A DNA stretch of 19,577 nt from the NCBI GenBank assembly GCA_934096815.1, contig CAKOMY010000016.1:1-19577 (forward strand). The letters run 5' to 3'. The stretch's first letter is position 1. Each line of letters begins with the position of its first letter. A model generated the notes under the pieces. That model saw nothing but the letters and a program-made list of their open reading frames with translations. It made no database searches and was not told the origin of the DNA. Made by a program: the position numbers and the translations under genes. This stretch comes from an uncultured Bacilli bacterium. GTDB lineage: Bacteria; Bacillota_I; Bacilli_A; RF39; UBA660. Shown here piece by piece: positions 7,242-14,216 of this stretch.

Positions 7242-7539
7242 ATTTTGTCTTTTTTTCTTCTAACGCATACTTATTTAAAGTTGTTTCTTTTATTTTTAAT
7301 AATTTATAATAAAATATAAATATAGCAAGCATAATTATAGCATCAACTATATAATCAATCGTTTTACCATTAAAATAAAATCTAAAATATATATCTACTA
7401 TAATTAAAAAGAAACATCCATAGCTTAAAAATAAATAATAATTTATTTTTTTATATAAAGAACCAAATTTAGAATTTTTTATATTCTTTCTAAGTACTTT
7501 TTTTTCTTCTTTGCTTAATCTATCATAATATATTTTCAT
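7240..7539 (-). CDS. Small membrane protein of unknown function behind recX
   Basis: A 99-residue protein not recognised as any named family. It begins with a basic, charged segment (MKIYYDRLSKEEKKVLRKN) and has two predicted transmembrane helices (about 32-52 and 61-82), with a lysine-rich C-terminal tail (LEEKKTK), so both ends are probably in the cytoplasm. It overlaps the 3' end of recX by 17 bases and has its own binding site, GGAGATG, inside the recX coding sequence; translation is probably coupled. It stops inside the shared terminator. The link with RecX is only positional. Confidence 0.65.
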   Translation of the reverse strand: MKIYYDRLSKEEKKVLRKNIKNSKFGSLYKKINYYLFLSYGCFFLIIVDIYFRFYFNGKTIDYIVDAIIMLAIFIFYYKLLKIKETTLNKYALEEKKTK

Positions 7540-8284
7540 TTAATACATCTCCTATTTCTTCTTCTCTATAGCCTTTTTGATATAATTTATTCCTAATAAA
7601 ATAATATAAATCCTTACCACTATATTTCTTTTGGTATTTATTTTTTAGCTTATCAATATCTTTTTTAATAATCAAACAATTATCAATTTTAACATCATTT
7701 AAATATTCATTAAACATTTCTTTTTTATAACCTAAATTAATTAAATAATTACTAATATTGATTTTTAAGCTATATTCATTATATTTTTTATTACTCTTAA
7801 CTTTTTTATCTATAATTTTCTTTATTTTATCATCAAAATCTAAATCTAAATATTTATCTATTTCTTCTTCATTAAAGCCAAGATTAATGAGTTCTCTTTT
7901 TATTTTAACTGGACCATTAGATGTAAAATTATATTTATCACTTATATAACTTTTTATATATAAATCTCTGTTTAAATAATTAAATTTATTTAATCTTTCT
8001 ATCGTTTTATCAATTATGTCTACTGAAAAATCTTTCTTTTTTAAATAATCTATTATTTCTTTTTCACATCTTAGTTTACTATTTAAATATTTTAAACTTA
8101 AATAATAAGCATCTAAACTCTTATTATATTTAATTATCTCTTCATATAATTTATCATTAAAGCTTTTATTTACTAATAAATTATATTTTAATATAACATC
8201 ATCATAAAGTTTAACGTCTTCTCCACTCTTAAACTTTAACTCATAAACATTACCTTTTAACTTTTTAAACTCTTTGATTTCCAT
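7523..8284 (-). CDS. recX: RecX family regulator of RecA
   Basis: The protein has 253 residues, the usual length for Firmicutes RecX. It is built of repeated three-helix modules. The best-conserved one reads YLNRDLYIKSYISDK (103-117), then NGPVKIKRELINLGFNEEEI (123-142), which contains the hallmark GP-x-K-I-x-x-E-L motif. An N-terminal beta-rich extension (about 1-45) and C-terminal repeats ending YREEEIGDVL complete it. RecX binds RecA filaments and tunes recombination and repair. There is no recA next to it. The only upstream signal is a weak AGG; a TAAAAT box ends six bases before the ATG, so the message may be leaderless. Confidence 0.85.
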   Translation of the reverse strand: MEIKEFKKLKGNVYELKFKSGEDVKLYDDVILKYNLLVNKSFNDKLYEEIIKYNKSLDAYYLSLKYLNSKLRCEKEIIDYLKKKDFSVDIIDKTIERLNKFNYLNRDLYIKSYISDKYNFTSNGPVKIKRELINLGFNEEEIDKYLDLDFDDKIKKIIDKKVKSNKKYNEYSLKINISNYLINLGYKKEMFNEYLNDVKIDNCLIIKKDIDKLKNKYQKKYSGKDLYYFIRNKLYQKGYREEEIGDVLNENIL

Positions 8285-8290
8285 AAACCT

Positions 8291-8319
8291 ATTTTACATA
8301 ATAATTATTTAAATAGCAA
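8291..8319 (-). promoter_or_regulatory. Putative promoter directly before recX
   Basis: TTGCTA (8319-8314) and TAAAAT (8296-8291) are 17 bases apart, and the -10 box ends six bases before the recX ATG. The predicted transcript start falls on or beside the start codon. Confidence 0.45.
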
Positions 8320-8325
8320 TAAGAT

Positions 8326-9063
8326 TTATTTACAATATTTTCTTACAAAATCGTTTAAACATATAACAAATACAATTCCGGCAATTGAATAAATAAATAA
8401 TTCATTTATATAGTTATTTATTCCAAAAATAAGAAGTTCACTAAAATATTTATTACCATAAGTAAAGTTATTTATAATACCACTTAAATTTATAAATAAT
8501 TTAGGCAAACCGATAAATATAGAACTTGATAGCAATATAACTTTAATGGAGGAAAAATTTTTACTTAAAAAATAATTAATTATTATTAAAATCATTTGAA
8601 TAATTATAAATATAATTATTATATATATACAATCAAATATATTTAAATAAAACTTATTTAAAGTATGATATTCATCTATCATAAATATATTCTTATTAAT
8701 TAAATCATTAATTTCTTTACTATATTTGTAAATTACTTTTTCATCTTTACTATATTTACTAACTATTTCTTTTATTTCATAATAATGGTCTATGTTATTA
8801 CCTCTTACTATTAAATTAATATCTTTTTTACTATTATCAAAAGTATAATAATTAATTATTTCATCTTTTAATTCATTATTAACTATAACATAATCAAATT
8901 CCTGTAATATATTTGAATAAGCTTTTTGATAATAATTTATTTTTTCAAGATTAGTAATAATGTTATTAGGTCTTATTTCTATTTCAAATTCAATAAAGAA
9001 AATAAATAAAATAGTTAAAACAAACATTATAAATGTATTAAAATGAATTAATATCTTTTTCAT
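8326..9063 (-). CDS. Unidentified four-helix membrane protein of the cps-sortase operon
   Basis: A 245-residue protein not assigned to a family. One N-terminal helix (about residues 3-22) is followed by a predicted extracellular segment of about 110 residues rich in Tyr, Asn, Asp and Lys. Three more hydrophobic segments come after it, and the protein ends with a basic tail (NDFVRKYCK). This topology, an outside loop between the first two helices, could contact sortase substrates or envelope polymers, but that is inference. The start at 9063 is chosen because ATG overlaps the sortase stop (ATGA) and GGGAG sits eight bases upstream; a longer frame from 9081 lacks such a site. It is the last gene of the operon; no clear terminator follows. 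Confidence 0.65.
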   Translation of the reverse strand: MKKILIHFNTFIMFVLTILFIFFIEFEIEIRPNNIITNLEKINYYQKAYSNILQEFDYVIVNNELKDEIINYYTFDNSKKDINLIVRGNNIDHYYEIKEIVSKYSKDEKVIYKYSKEINDLINKNIFMIDEYHTLNKFYLNIFDCIYIIIIFIIIQMILIIINYFLSKNFSSIKVILLSSSIFIGLPKLFINLSGIINNFTYGNKYFSELLIFGINNYINELFIYSIAGIVFVICLNDFVRKYCK

Positions 9064-10271
9064 TTGGATTCTCCCAACCATTTTGATTTGGTTAAATTAG
9101 CATACACAATTAATCTTTTACTTCCATATAAATCATCATTAGGATAACATGTATAAAGGATTAAATCATAATCTTTTTCTAAAGAACTAGAATCATTTTC
9201 ACTAACAATTTTAGTTGCTTTAACTTTATAATCAAAATTAGCATAATTTGTATGGATATTAATTTTATTGCCAATTTTTAATTTAGACAAGTTTCTAAAT
9301 ACTCCTGTATTATGTCCTGATAAAACAACTTTTTTATTATCTCCTGGAATAGCATACATACTTGATGTACCAATACCTTGTTTTAAAATATTAGCACTAT
9401 CACCAAAATATATTGACTCAACTTGATCACTTATTTTAATAGTTCCATAATTTGTTCCATAGGAAGGATAAGAAATTATTTTATTATTACTTATAATAGC
9501 TTGTTTAGATGTGATCTTTTCTTGAACATTCATAAGGGAAATTACATCTAAACCAATACTTATTTTATCTTTAAAACCAAATATAATAATAAGTAGAAAA
9601 ATATTACAATATATTAAACTAGTTACTAATAAAGATTTTCTTCTAATTATTTTGAGTATGATTAACGCTATTAAAGTTACACTTAATCCAACAATTAATA
9701 TTTTAACTATTTTATTAATTCCAACATAATTTAGTTTATTATTTATTTTAATAATATCCTTTAATGTGCCATTATCATATATTTTTATCTCATCATTATT
9801 TTTATCAATAACTATATTAGTATCTTCTTTTACGGTAGTTTTAGTTTCTTCATTTTCTTTATTATCTTTATTTTCTTCATTTTTTACATTTTCTTTATTT
9901 TCATTTTCTGCCGTTATCTTTGGTGATTTAAGAATTATATTATTAGTTTCATTATATAAATTATACAAAGTACTTTTTACATTATCAGGTATTTTATCTT
10001 TATCTTCTGTACTACAAACTTCATTACTATTTAAAATATTTATAACTTTATTTATATTATTATAAATTGTAGTTAAATCTTCTTCATTAATATTTCTTTC
10101 ATTAAGCATTCTAATATATGAATTTTTAAATCCTTTTAATAAAGAATTAGTTTTATCTGAACAAATATTTATATTTTCTGTTAGAGATATTATATCTTCT
10201 TTATTAATAGCGTATGTATTAACACTAATTATTAGTATGAAAAAAAGAATTGCTTTTTTAAAATATTTCAT
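9060..10271 (-). CDS. Class D-like sortase with an added extracellular N-terminal domain
   Basis: The 403-residue protein is much longer than ordinary class D sortases (about 200). Order of parts: a signal-peptide-like start (1-21); a helical domain outside the membrane with two cysteines, C37 and C86 (about 22-118); a low-complexity Glu/Asn/Lys linker (about 119-165); two hydrophobic helices (about 185-208 and 214-232); then the sortase domain (about 240-400). The catalytic set is present: His320 in LSGHNTGVFRNL, Cys375 in LYTCYP, and Arg386 in SKRLIVYA. TCYP is typical of class D, whose members join sorted proteins to peptidoglycan or other amines. No LPXTG-type substrate is encoded in the window. 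It overlaps cpsB by four bases (ATGA) and has its own site, AGAGGA. Confidence 0.85.
   Translation of the reverse strand: MKYFKKAILFFILIISVNTYAINKEDIISLTENINICSDKTNSLLKGFKNSYIRMLNERNINEEDLTTIYNNINKVINILNSNEVCSTEDKDKIPDNVKSTLYNLYNETNNIILKSPKITAENENKENVKNEENKDNKENEETKTTVKEDTNIVIDKNNDEIKIYDNGTLKDIIKINNKLNYVGINKIVKILIVGLSVTLIALIILKIIRRKSLLVTSLIYCNIFLLIIIFGFKDKISIGLDVISLMNVQEKITSKQAIISNNKIISYPSYGTNYGTIKISDQVESIYFGDSANILKQGIGTSSMYAIPGDNKKVVLSGHNTGVFRNLSKLKIGNKINIHTNYANFDYKVKATKIVSENDSSSLEKDYDLILYTCYPNDDLYGSKRLIVYANLTKSKWLGESK
9820..9911 (-). repeat. Low-complexity Glu/Asn/Lys linker in the sortase gene
   Basis: About 30 codons made almost only of GAA, AAT/AAC and AAA, read on the plus strand as repeated TTTTCTTTA-like units. 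It codes for the hydrophilic linker between the extracellular helical domain and the membrane helices. Imperfect short repeats like these often vary in copy number between strains. Confidence 0.55.
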
Positions 10272-11011
10272 TTAATCCTCTCTTTCTTAAATAAAGTATT
10301 TGTATTTAGTATTTTATATGCACTTATATCTTTATTATTTATTATTTTGTCAAAATTTTCAAATAATAATTCATCTTTCATCTTACTACTTACAAATTTA
10401 TCTAATGTATTATAACATATTTCTAAATTAATACAATCATGATGAGTATCAGTTCCAAGTATATGTATCATATGTTTTTTTAAAAATAGTTCCAAATTAT
10501 GTTTAGCTCCTTTACCATATTTCCCTGATAATGAAGAAATATTTCCTTGAAGTAAACATCCTAAATTAATCATTTTTTCTAAATCTTCTAAATTTATGTA
10601 ATGATATCTTTCTGGATGAGCTATAATTGGAACTATACCATTATTTCTAAGATTAAATAATATATCAAAAGCAATTTCTAATTTTTCTCTTAATGGTAAT
10701 TCAATTAATAAATATTTAGTATTATTAATAGTGCTTATTTCATCATTTTCTATATATTCTAATATATTATTATCAATAAATACTTCATTGCCTAGATATA
10801 ATTTTATTTTTGTTAATTTTTGCAATTCTTTTAATTTTTCTTTTTTTATTTTATTATTACAATTATAATTTGTCCCTATAATATAATGAGGAGTTAAGAC
10901 AATTTCTGTAACTCCTCTATCACTCATTTCATTTAATAATTTAATACTTTCATCAATTGACTTTGAACCATCATCAATTCCAAATATTAAATGATTATGT
11001 ATGTCTTTCAT
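10268..11011 (-). CDS. cpsB: CpsB/YwqE-type PHP-family protein-tyrosine phosphatase
   Basis: The 247-residue protein shows the whole PHP metal-site set: DIHNHLIFGIDDG (3-15; His5, His7, Asp14), TPHY (40-43), GNEVF (74-78), IELPL (103-107), AHPER (131-135) and GTDTHH (186-191). Enzymes of this group remove phosphate from the tyrosine-rich tail of CpsD-type kinases, and so control polysaccharide export and chain length. The kinase is encoded directly upstream: the stop of cpsD and the start of cpsB share TAATG, and there is no binding site, so translation is probably by re-initiation. The downstream sortase gene overlaps by four bases. The order C-D-B differs from the classical streptococcal B-C-D order. 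Confidence 0.92.
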   Translation of the reverse strand: MKDIHNHLIFGIDDGSKSIDESIKLLNEMSDRGVTEIVLTPHYIIGTNYNCNNKIKKEKLKELQKLTKIKLYLGNEVFIDNNILEYIENDEISTINNTKYLLIELPLREKLEIAFDILFNLRNNGIVPIIAHPERYHYINLEDLEKMINLGCLLQGNISSLSGKYGKGAKHNLELFLKKHMIHILGTDTHHDCINLEICYNTLDKFVSSKMKDELLFENFDKIINNKDISAYKILNTNTLFKKERIK

Positions 11012-11676
11012 TAATTATAATACTTACCATAATAATAATGGTCTTTTTTATTTTCAAGTTTATTAACTATTATCCCTGCAATTTTAGCACCACTATTTTC
11101 TAAAGCTTTTTTACTTTGTTCTAATAAATCAATAGGAGTTATTTTATAAGCACTTACTAGTACTACTTCATCTGCATATTTTGTTAAAACTAAAGCATCG
11201 GTAACCGCATTTATAGGTGGACAATCAATTATAATTAAGTCATATTTTTCTTTTAATAATTCTAATAATTCTTTTGTTTTTTCTGATCCTAGTAACTCAC
11301 TCGGATTAGGTGGAACTATTCCACTTGGAATAACGTCTAAATTTTTAATTTCAGTTTTACAAACATATTTGCTATATTTTTTTACATCTTCTAATAATAG
11401 GGATGATAAGCCTTTTTCTTTATCTAAATTAAATATTTTATGTTGTCTTCCCTTACGCATATCAGCATCTATTAATATTGTTTTACAATCTATCATGCTA
11501 AATGATGCGGCCAAATTAGCAGAAATAAAACTTTTTCCTTCACCAGGCATTGAACTTGTAATTAGAATAACATTCTTTTCATTACCAACAAAAGTAAATT
11601 CTAGGTTTGTTCTAAGTGTTCTAATTGCTTCACTAACATGACTTTTAGGTCTATTATAAACTAGTAACTCATTCAT
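11011..11676 (-). CDS. cpsD: CpsD-type tyrosine kinase (BY-kinase)
   Basis: From the ATG at 11676 the protein has 221 residues, typical for the separate cytoplasmic BY-kinases of Firmicutes. Walker A is SMPGEGKS (42-49), the A' motif is LIDADMR (68-74), and Walker B is LIIIDCPP (147-154). The C-terminus carries a tyrosine cluster, HYYYGKYYN, with five Tyr that are the likely autophosphorylation sites. An N-terminal RTLRTNLEF segment matches the interface used for assembly with the CpsC activator. A frame open from 11706 also exists, but GGAGG lies just before 11676 and the longer start would run inside cpsC without a site. It overlaps the cpsC stop by eight bases. It is reversed by CpsB, encoded next. 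Confidence 0.93.
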   Translation of the reverse strand: MNELLVYNRPKSHVSEAIRTLRTNLEFTFVGNEKNVILITSSMPGEGKSFISANLAASFSMIDCKTILIDADMRKGRQHKIFNLDKEKGLSSLLLEDVKKYSKYVCKTEIKNLDVIPSGIVPPNPSELLGSEKTKELLELLKEKYDLIIIDCPPINAVTDALVLTKYADEVVLVSAYKITPIDLLEQSKKALENSGAKIAGIIVNKLENKKDHYYYGKYYN

Positions 11677-12337
11677 GTTTTCTACCTCCAACTGGAATTG
11701 CACCAATAACTGGTATATTTAATTTTCTTTCAACCTCTTCAACTGTTTTAATTGTTGTATCAAAGTAGAACATGACAAATACGACTGCTAAACTTAAAAA
11801 TAACCCAGTTAAAACATAAATAGCCATACTCTTTAAAATATTTATATTATATGGAACTAATGATTCCTCAGCATAATCTACAACTCCAATATTTTGAATA
11901 TTATAAAGTTTAATTATTTCTGCATTAAATACTTTAGCTGTCTCATTAGCTATATTTTTGGCTAAATTACTATCTTTATCATCAACTGTAATTTTAATTA
12001 TCTCAGTATCATTAACATTAGTTACTGATATATTTTTTTGTAATTCTTCAATAGTATAATCTAAATTTAAATTTTCAATTACCTTTCCTACTACTTTTCT
12101 ACTCTTAATTATTTCTGCATAAGTATCAATTAAGTTTTTATTTAACATAACATCTGTACTTGTTATAGTACTATTTTCAGTAGTTAATAAAATAGTAGTA
12201 TAACTCTTATATTTAGGTGTTTTAATAAATGCATCATAACTAAAACCAATTATTAAAACAACAAATACAATAGATAACATTAAAAATATTTTACTTACAA
12301 AATAACTAAATAATTCTTTTAAATCTATTTCTTCCAT
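11669..12337 (-). CDS. cpsC: CpsC-type Wzz-domain polysaccharide co-polymerase / kinase activator
   Basis: The protein has 222 residues, with a short cytoplasmic start (MEEIDLKELF), a first transmembrane helix (about 17-35), an extracellular domain with the Wzz pattern (KYKSYTTILLT, then MLNKNLIDTYAEIIKSRKVV), and a second helix (about 171-192). The cytoplasmic tail (YFDTTIKTVEEVERKLNIPVIGAIP) is the part that contacts and switches on the CpsD kinase. CpsC proteins set polysaccharide chain length in the membrane. GAGGAG precedes the ATG, and a strong promoter lies about 15 bases further up, so cpsC heads the five-gene operon. Confidence 0.92.
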   Translation of the reverse strand: MEEIDLKELFSYFVSKIFLMLSIVFVVLIIGFSYDAFIKTPKYKSYTTILLTTENSTITSTDVMLNKNLIDTYAEIIKSRKVVGKVIENLNLDYTIEELQKNISVTNVNDTEIIKITVDDKDSNLAKNIANETAKVFNAEIIKLYNIQNIGVVDYAEESLVPYNINILKSMAIYVLTGLFLSLAVVFVMFYFDTTIKTVEEVERKLNIPVIGAIPVGGRKHE

Positions 12338-12357
12338 CTCTTTTACTCCTCAAAAAT

Positions 12358-12386
12358 ATTATATATGAAGTTCATTTATATTTCAA
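12358..12386 (-). promoter_or_regulatory. Promoter of the cpsCDB-sortase operon
   Basis: TTGAAA (12386-12381) and TATAAT (12363-12358) are separated by exactly 17 bases. The transcript would start near 12351, with GAGGAG in the short leader. No operator or riboswitch structure is seen between it and cpsC, so no regulator can be proposed from sequence. Confidence 0.75.
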
Positions 12387-12403
12387 TTGGTAAAAATATA
12401 TTT

Positions 12404-13537
12404 TCATCTACTTTTCTTATTGTTTTTATAATAATTATTTTTATCTTCATACATTTCTTTATCCATTTTAGTTATAAACTCTTCAATTGTTTCTTCATTA
12501 TATTTAGATACGCCAAATGATAGTGATAATTTAAAAGGTTCATTAGTTATTTTATTAAATAGTTTAATATTTGTTTTAATATTATCTATAATTGTATTAA
12601 CTTTATCCTTATTTCCATTAATAATTACTATAAATTCATCACCAGCATATCTAATAGCAACAGAATTATTCAAAATAGATGATGATAAGATGTTTCCAAT
12701 ATTATAAATTGCGTGATCACCTATAGTATGACCATACGTATCATTAATCTTTTTAAAATCATTAGCATCCATTAATATCCCATAATATTCTTTTCGACTT
12801 TTTTTTAAATTTTTATCTATATAATAATTTAAATATTTTTTATTAAATAATCCTGATGATTCATCAACATATGCATTAAAATTTTGAATTTGAAAACTAA
12901 TAAATACATAAGCAATTGAAACACTTAACCAACCTGTTGCTAAACCATAACATAACCCTTGAATTATTGTCCCTATCATACAGGGAACTATAAATGAAAA
13001 TATTGGAAAAAATTTAACCACTACTCCATTTTTCATTGCTTTATAAAGAGTATAAACACTATAAAAATAATAAAAGAAAACTAATACATACACATAATTA
13101 TTAAGTAGTCCTCTAGAATATACATTATTATTTATATTAAATATAAAACCTTTAACAAATAAATTTATTATTAAACAAATTAAAAAAAGAAAATAAGGAA
13201 TGCGTAAATATAAAAATTTTTTCTTAAATCTCTTAATATTACAATATAATTTATAATCAACAAATAAACACCATAATAACGCTACTAAAACAGTTAAAGC
13301 AAAACAAAATGTATTTAAAGAATAAAGTATGTAATAATTTTCAAAAAAGATTTTACCATCTAAAATAAAAGAAATAGTTTCAAATATATTTGCAAATAAA
13401 GATACAATTAACATTATTTGAAAAACTCTTTCATCAATATGTTTTGATTTATTATTTTGTAGATTAAAAATAAACATTGCAACCATTAATACAGTTGAAC
13501 ATACAAACGCAACTAAGATTTCTGAAATATTAATCAT
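12404..13537 (-). CDS. Seven-helix membrane diguanylate cyclase (GGDEF domain)
   Basis: This 377-residue protein has about seven transmembrane helices in residues 5-218 and a C-terminal GGDEF domain (about 225-370). The active-site signature is AGDEF (298-302), a variant of GGDEF found in active cyclases. The metal and substrate positions upstream are intact: Asp257 in MDANDF, KKIND (262-266), GHTIGDHAI. The product would be cyclic di-GMP. There is no RxxD inhibitory site at the expected place before AGDEF, so product inhibition is not expected. The sensor part is an unnamed 7-TM module and its ligand is unknown. A good AGGAGG site and a separate promoter precede it. It sits upstream of cpsCDB, which invites a link between c-di-GMP and polysaccharide, but no PilZ or other receptor is in view. 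Confidence 0.88.
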   Translation of the reverse strand: MINISEILVAFVCSTVLMVAMFIFNLQNNKSKHIDERVFQIMLIVSLFANIFETISFILDGKIFFENYYILYSLNTFCFALTVLVALLWCLFVDYKLYCNIKRFKKKFLYLRIPYFLFLICLIINLFVKGFIFNINNNVYSRGLLNNYVYVLVFFYYFYSVYTLYKAMKNGVVVKFFPIFSFIVPCMIGTIIQGLCYGLATGWLSVSIAYVFISFQIQNFNAYVDESSGLFNKKYLNYYIDKNLKKSRKEYYGILMDANDFKKINDTYGHTIGDHAIYNIGNILSSSILNNSVAIRYAGDEFIVIINGNKDKVNTIIDNIKTNIKLFNKITNEPFKLSLSFGVSKYNEETIEEFITKMDKEMYEDKNNYYKNNKKSR

Positions 13538-13570
13538 AAAAAGTGCCTCCTATAACTTAACAACCTAAAA

Positions 13571-13599
13571 AGTATAGCATACATAATTTTTATTTTCTA
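13571..13599 (-). promoter_or_regulatory. Promoter of the diguanylate cyclase gene
   Basis: TAGAAA (13599-13594), a 17-base spacer and TATACT (13576-13571), the latter preceded by TGC as an extended -10. It lies between the VanZ gene and the cyclase gene, which therefore need not be cotranscribed. Confidence 0.55.
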
Positions 13600-13618
13600 T
13601 AAATATAAATTATACATA

Positions 13619-14080
13619 TTAAATTTTATTAACTTTTTTCTTTTTAATAACTAATATTTTATATAAATAAGTTCCTAATAATATTCCAATAGTATCTATA
13701 AGAACATCTCTAAAACTACCACTTCTACCATTTATAAACAATTGATGAAATTCATCTGTACATGAATATAAAATACATAAAATAATAGCATAATAAATAT
13801 TTAAAATATTAAACTGTTTTAAAGCATTAAACATTAATAGACCTAATATTAAGTATTCTGTAATATGAGCTATTTTTCTAACATAAAATGATGAATTTTT
13901 AACTATTATTTCTTTTTCACTTATTGGTGTTTCTTGATCAGTTATTTTATCTTTTATTTCAATCATAGTAGTCATTACTTTATCACTTGTACCAGTTGAT
14001 TTGTTTGCATCAGCACTAGAAAAAGAAAATATTATTATCATCCATAAAATTAATGATATTATACTTATTGTTTTCTTCAT
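13619..14080 (-). CDS. VanZ family membrane protein
   Basis: A 153-residue protein with the VanZ pattern: an FSFSS segment at the end of the first helix, RKIAHITEYLILGLL in the second, then YSCTDEFHQLFINGRSGSFRDVLIDTIGILLG. There are about four hydrophobic segments. VanZ itself gives low-level teicoplanin resistance in enterococci, but most members, as here, have no vancomycin genes nearby and their role is unknown; an envelope function is likely. GGAAGG precedes the ATG, and an extended -10 box, TGATATAAT (14115-14107), lies upstream with no clear -35. The gene seems to be a single unit. Confidence 0.88.
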   Translation of the reverse strand: MKKTISIISLILWMIIIFSFSSADANKSTGTSDKVMTTMIEIKDKITDQETPISEKEIIVKNSSFYVRKIAHITEYLILGLLMFNALKQFNILNIYYAIILCILYSCTDEFHQLFINGRSGSFRDVLIDTIGILLGTYLYKILVIKKKKVNKI

Positions 14081-14106
14081 TATATTCCTTCCCTCTTTAA
14101 GTAAAG

Positions 14107-14115
14107 ATTATATCA
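14107..14115 (-). promoter_or_regulatory. Extended -10 box upstream of the VanZ gene
   Basis: TGATATAAT reads as a full TGn extended -10 box about 27 bases before the ATG. The -35 region (TCATAA at 14135-14130) does not match the consensus, as is allowed for extended -10 promoters. Confidence 0.5.
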
Positions 14116-14181
14116 AATTGTTGGTATATTTATGATAATTATAGTTATAAAAAGTGTTAAGTTTACATTATTTAATCAAAA

Positions 14182-14208
14182 TAAAAAAGAACTAAAATTA
14201 TAGTTCTT
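14182..14208 (-). terminator. Intrinsic terminator after the acyl-CoA ligase-like gene
   Basis: Eight-base arms AAGAACTA and TAGTTCTT (14208-14201 and 14194-14187 on the minus strand), a six-base loop, then a T run. It begins nine bases after the stop at 14217 and closes the lipid operon. Confidence 0.85.
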
Positions 14209-14216
14209 GAAACATT

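Noticed and set aside
9766..10065. A 99-codon Ser/Leu/Phe-rich frame on the plus strand
   Set aside because: It is the antisense reading of the Glu/Asn/Lys linker and helical domain of the sortase gene; no binding site or promoter, and composition is explained by the opposite strand.
13619..14080. Glycopeptide resistance locus because of VanZ
   Set aside because: No vanA/H/X or vanR/S genes are nearby; VanZ-family proteins are common in Firmicutes without any resistance function.
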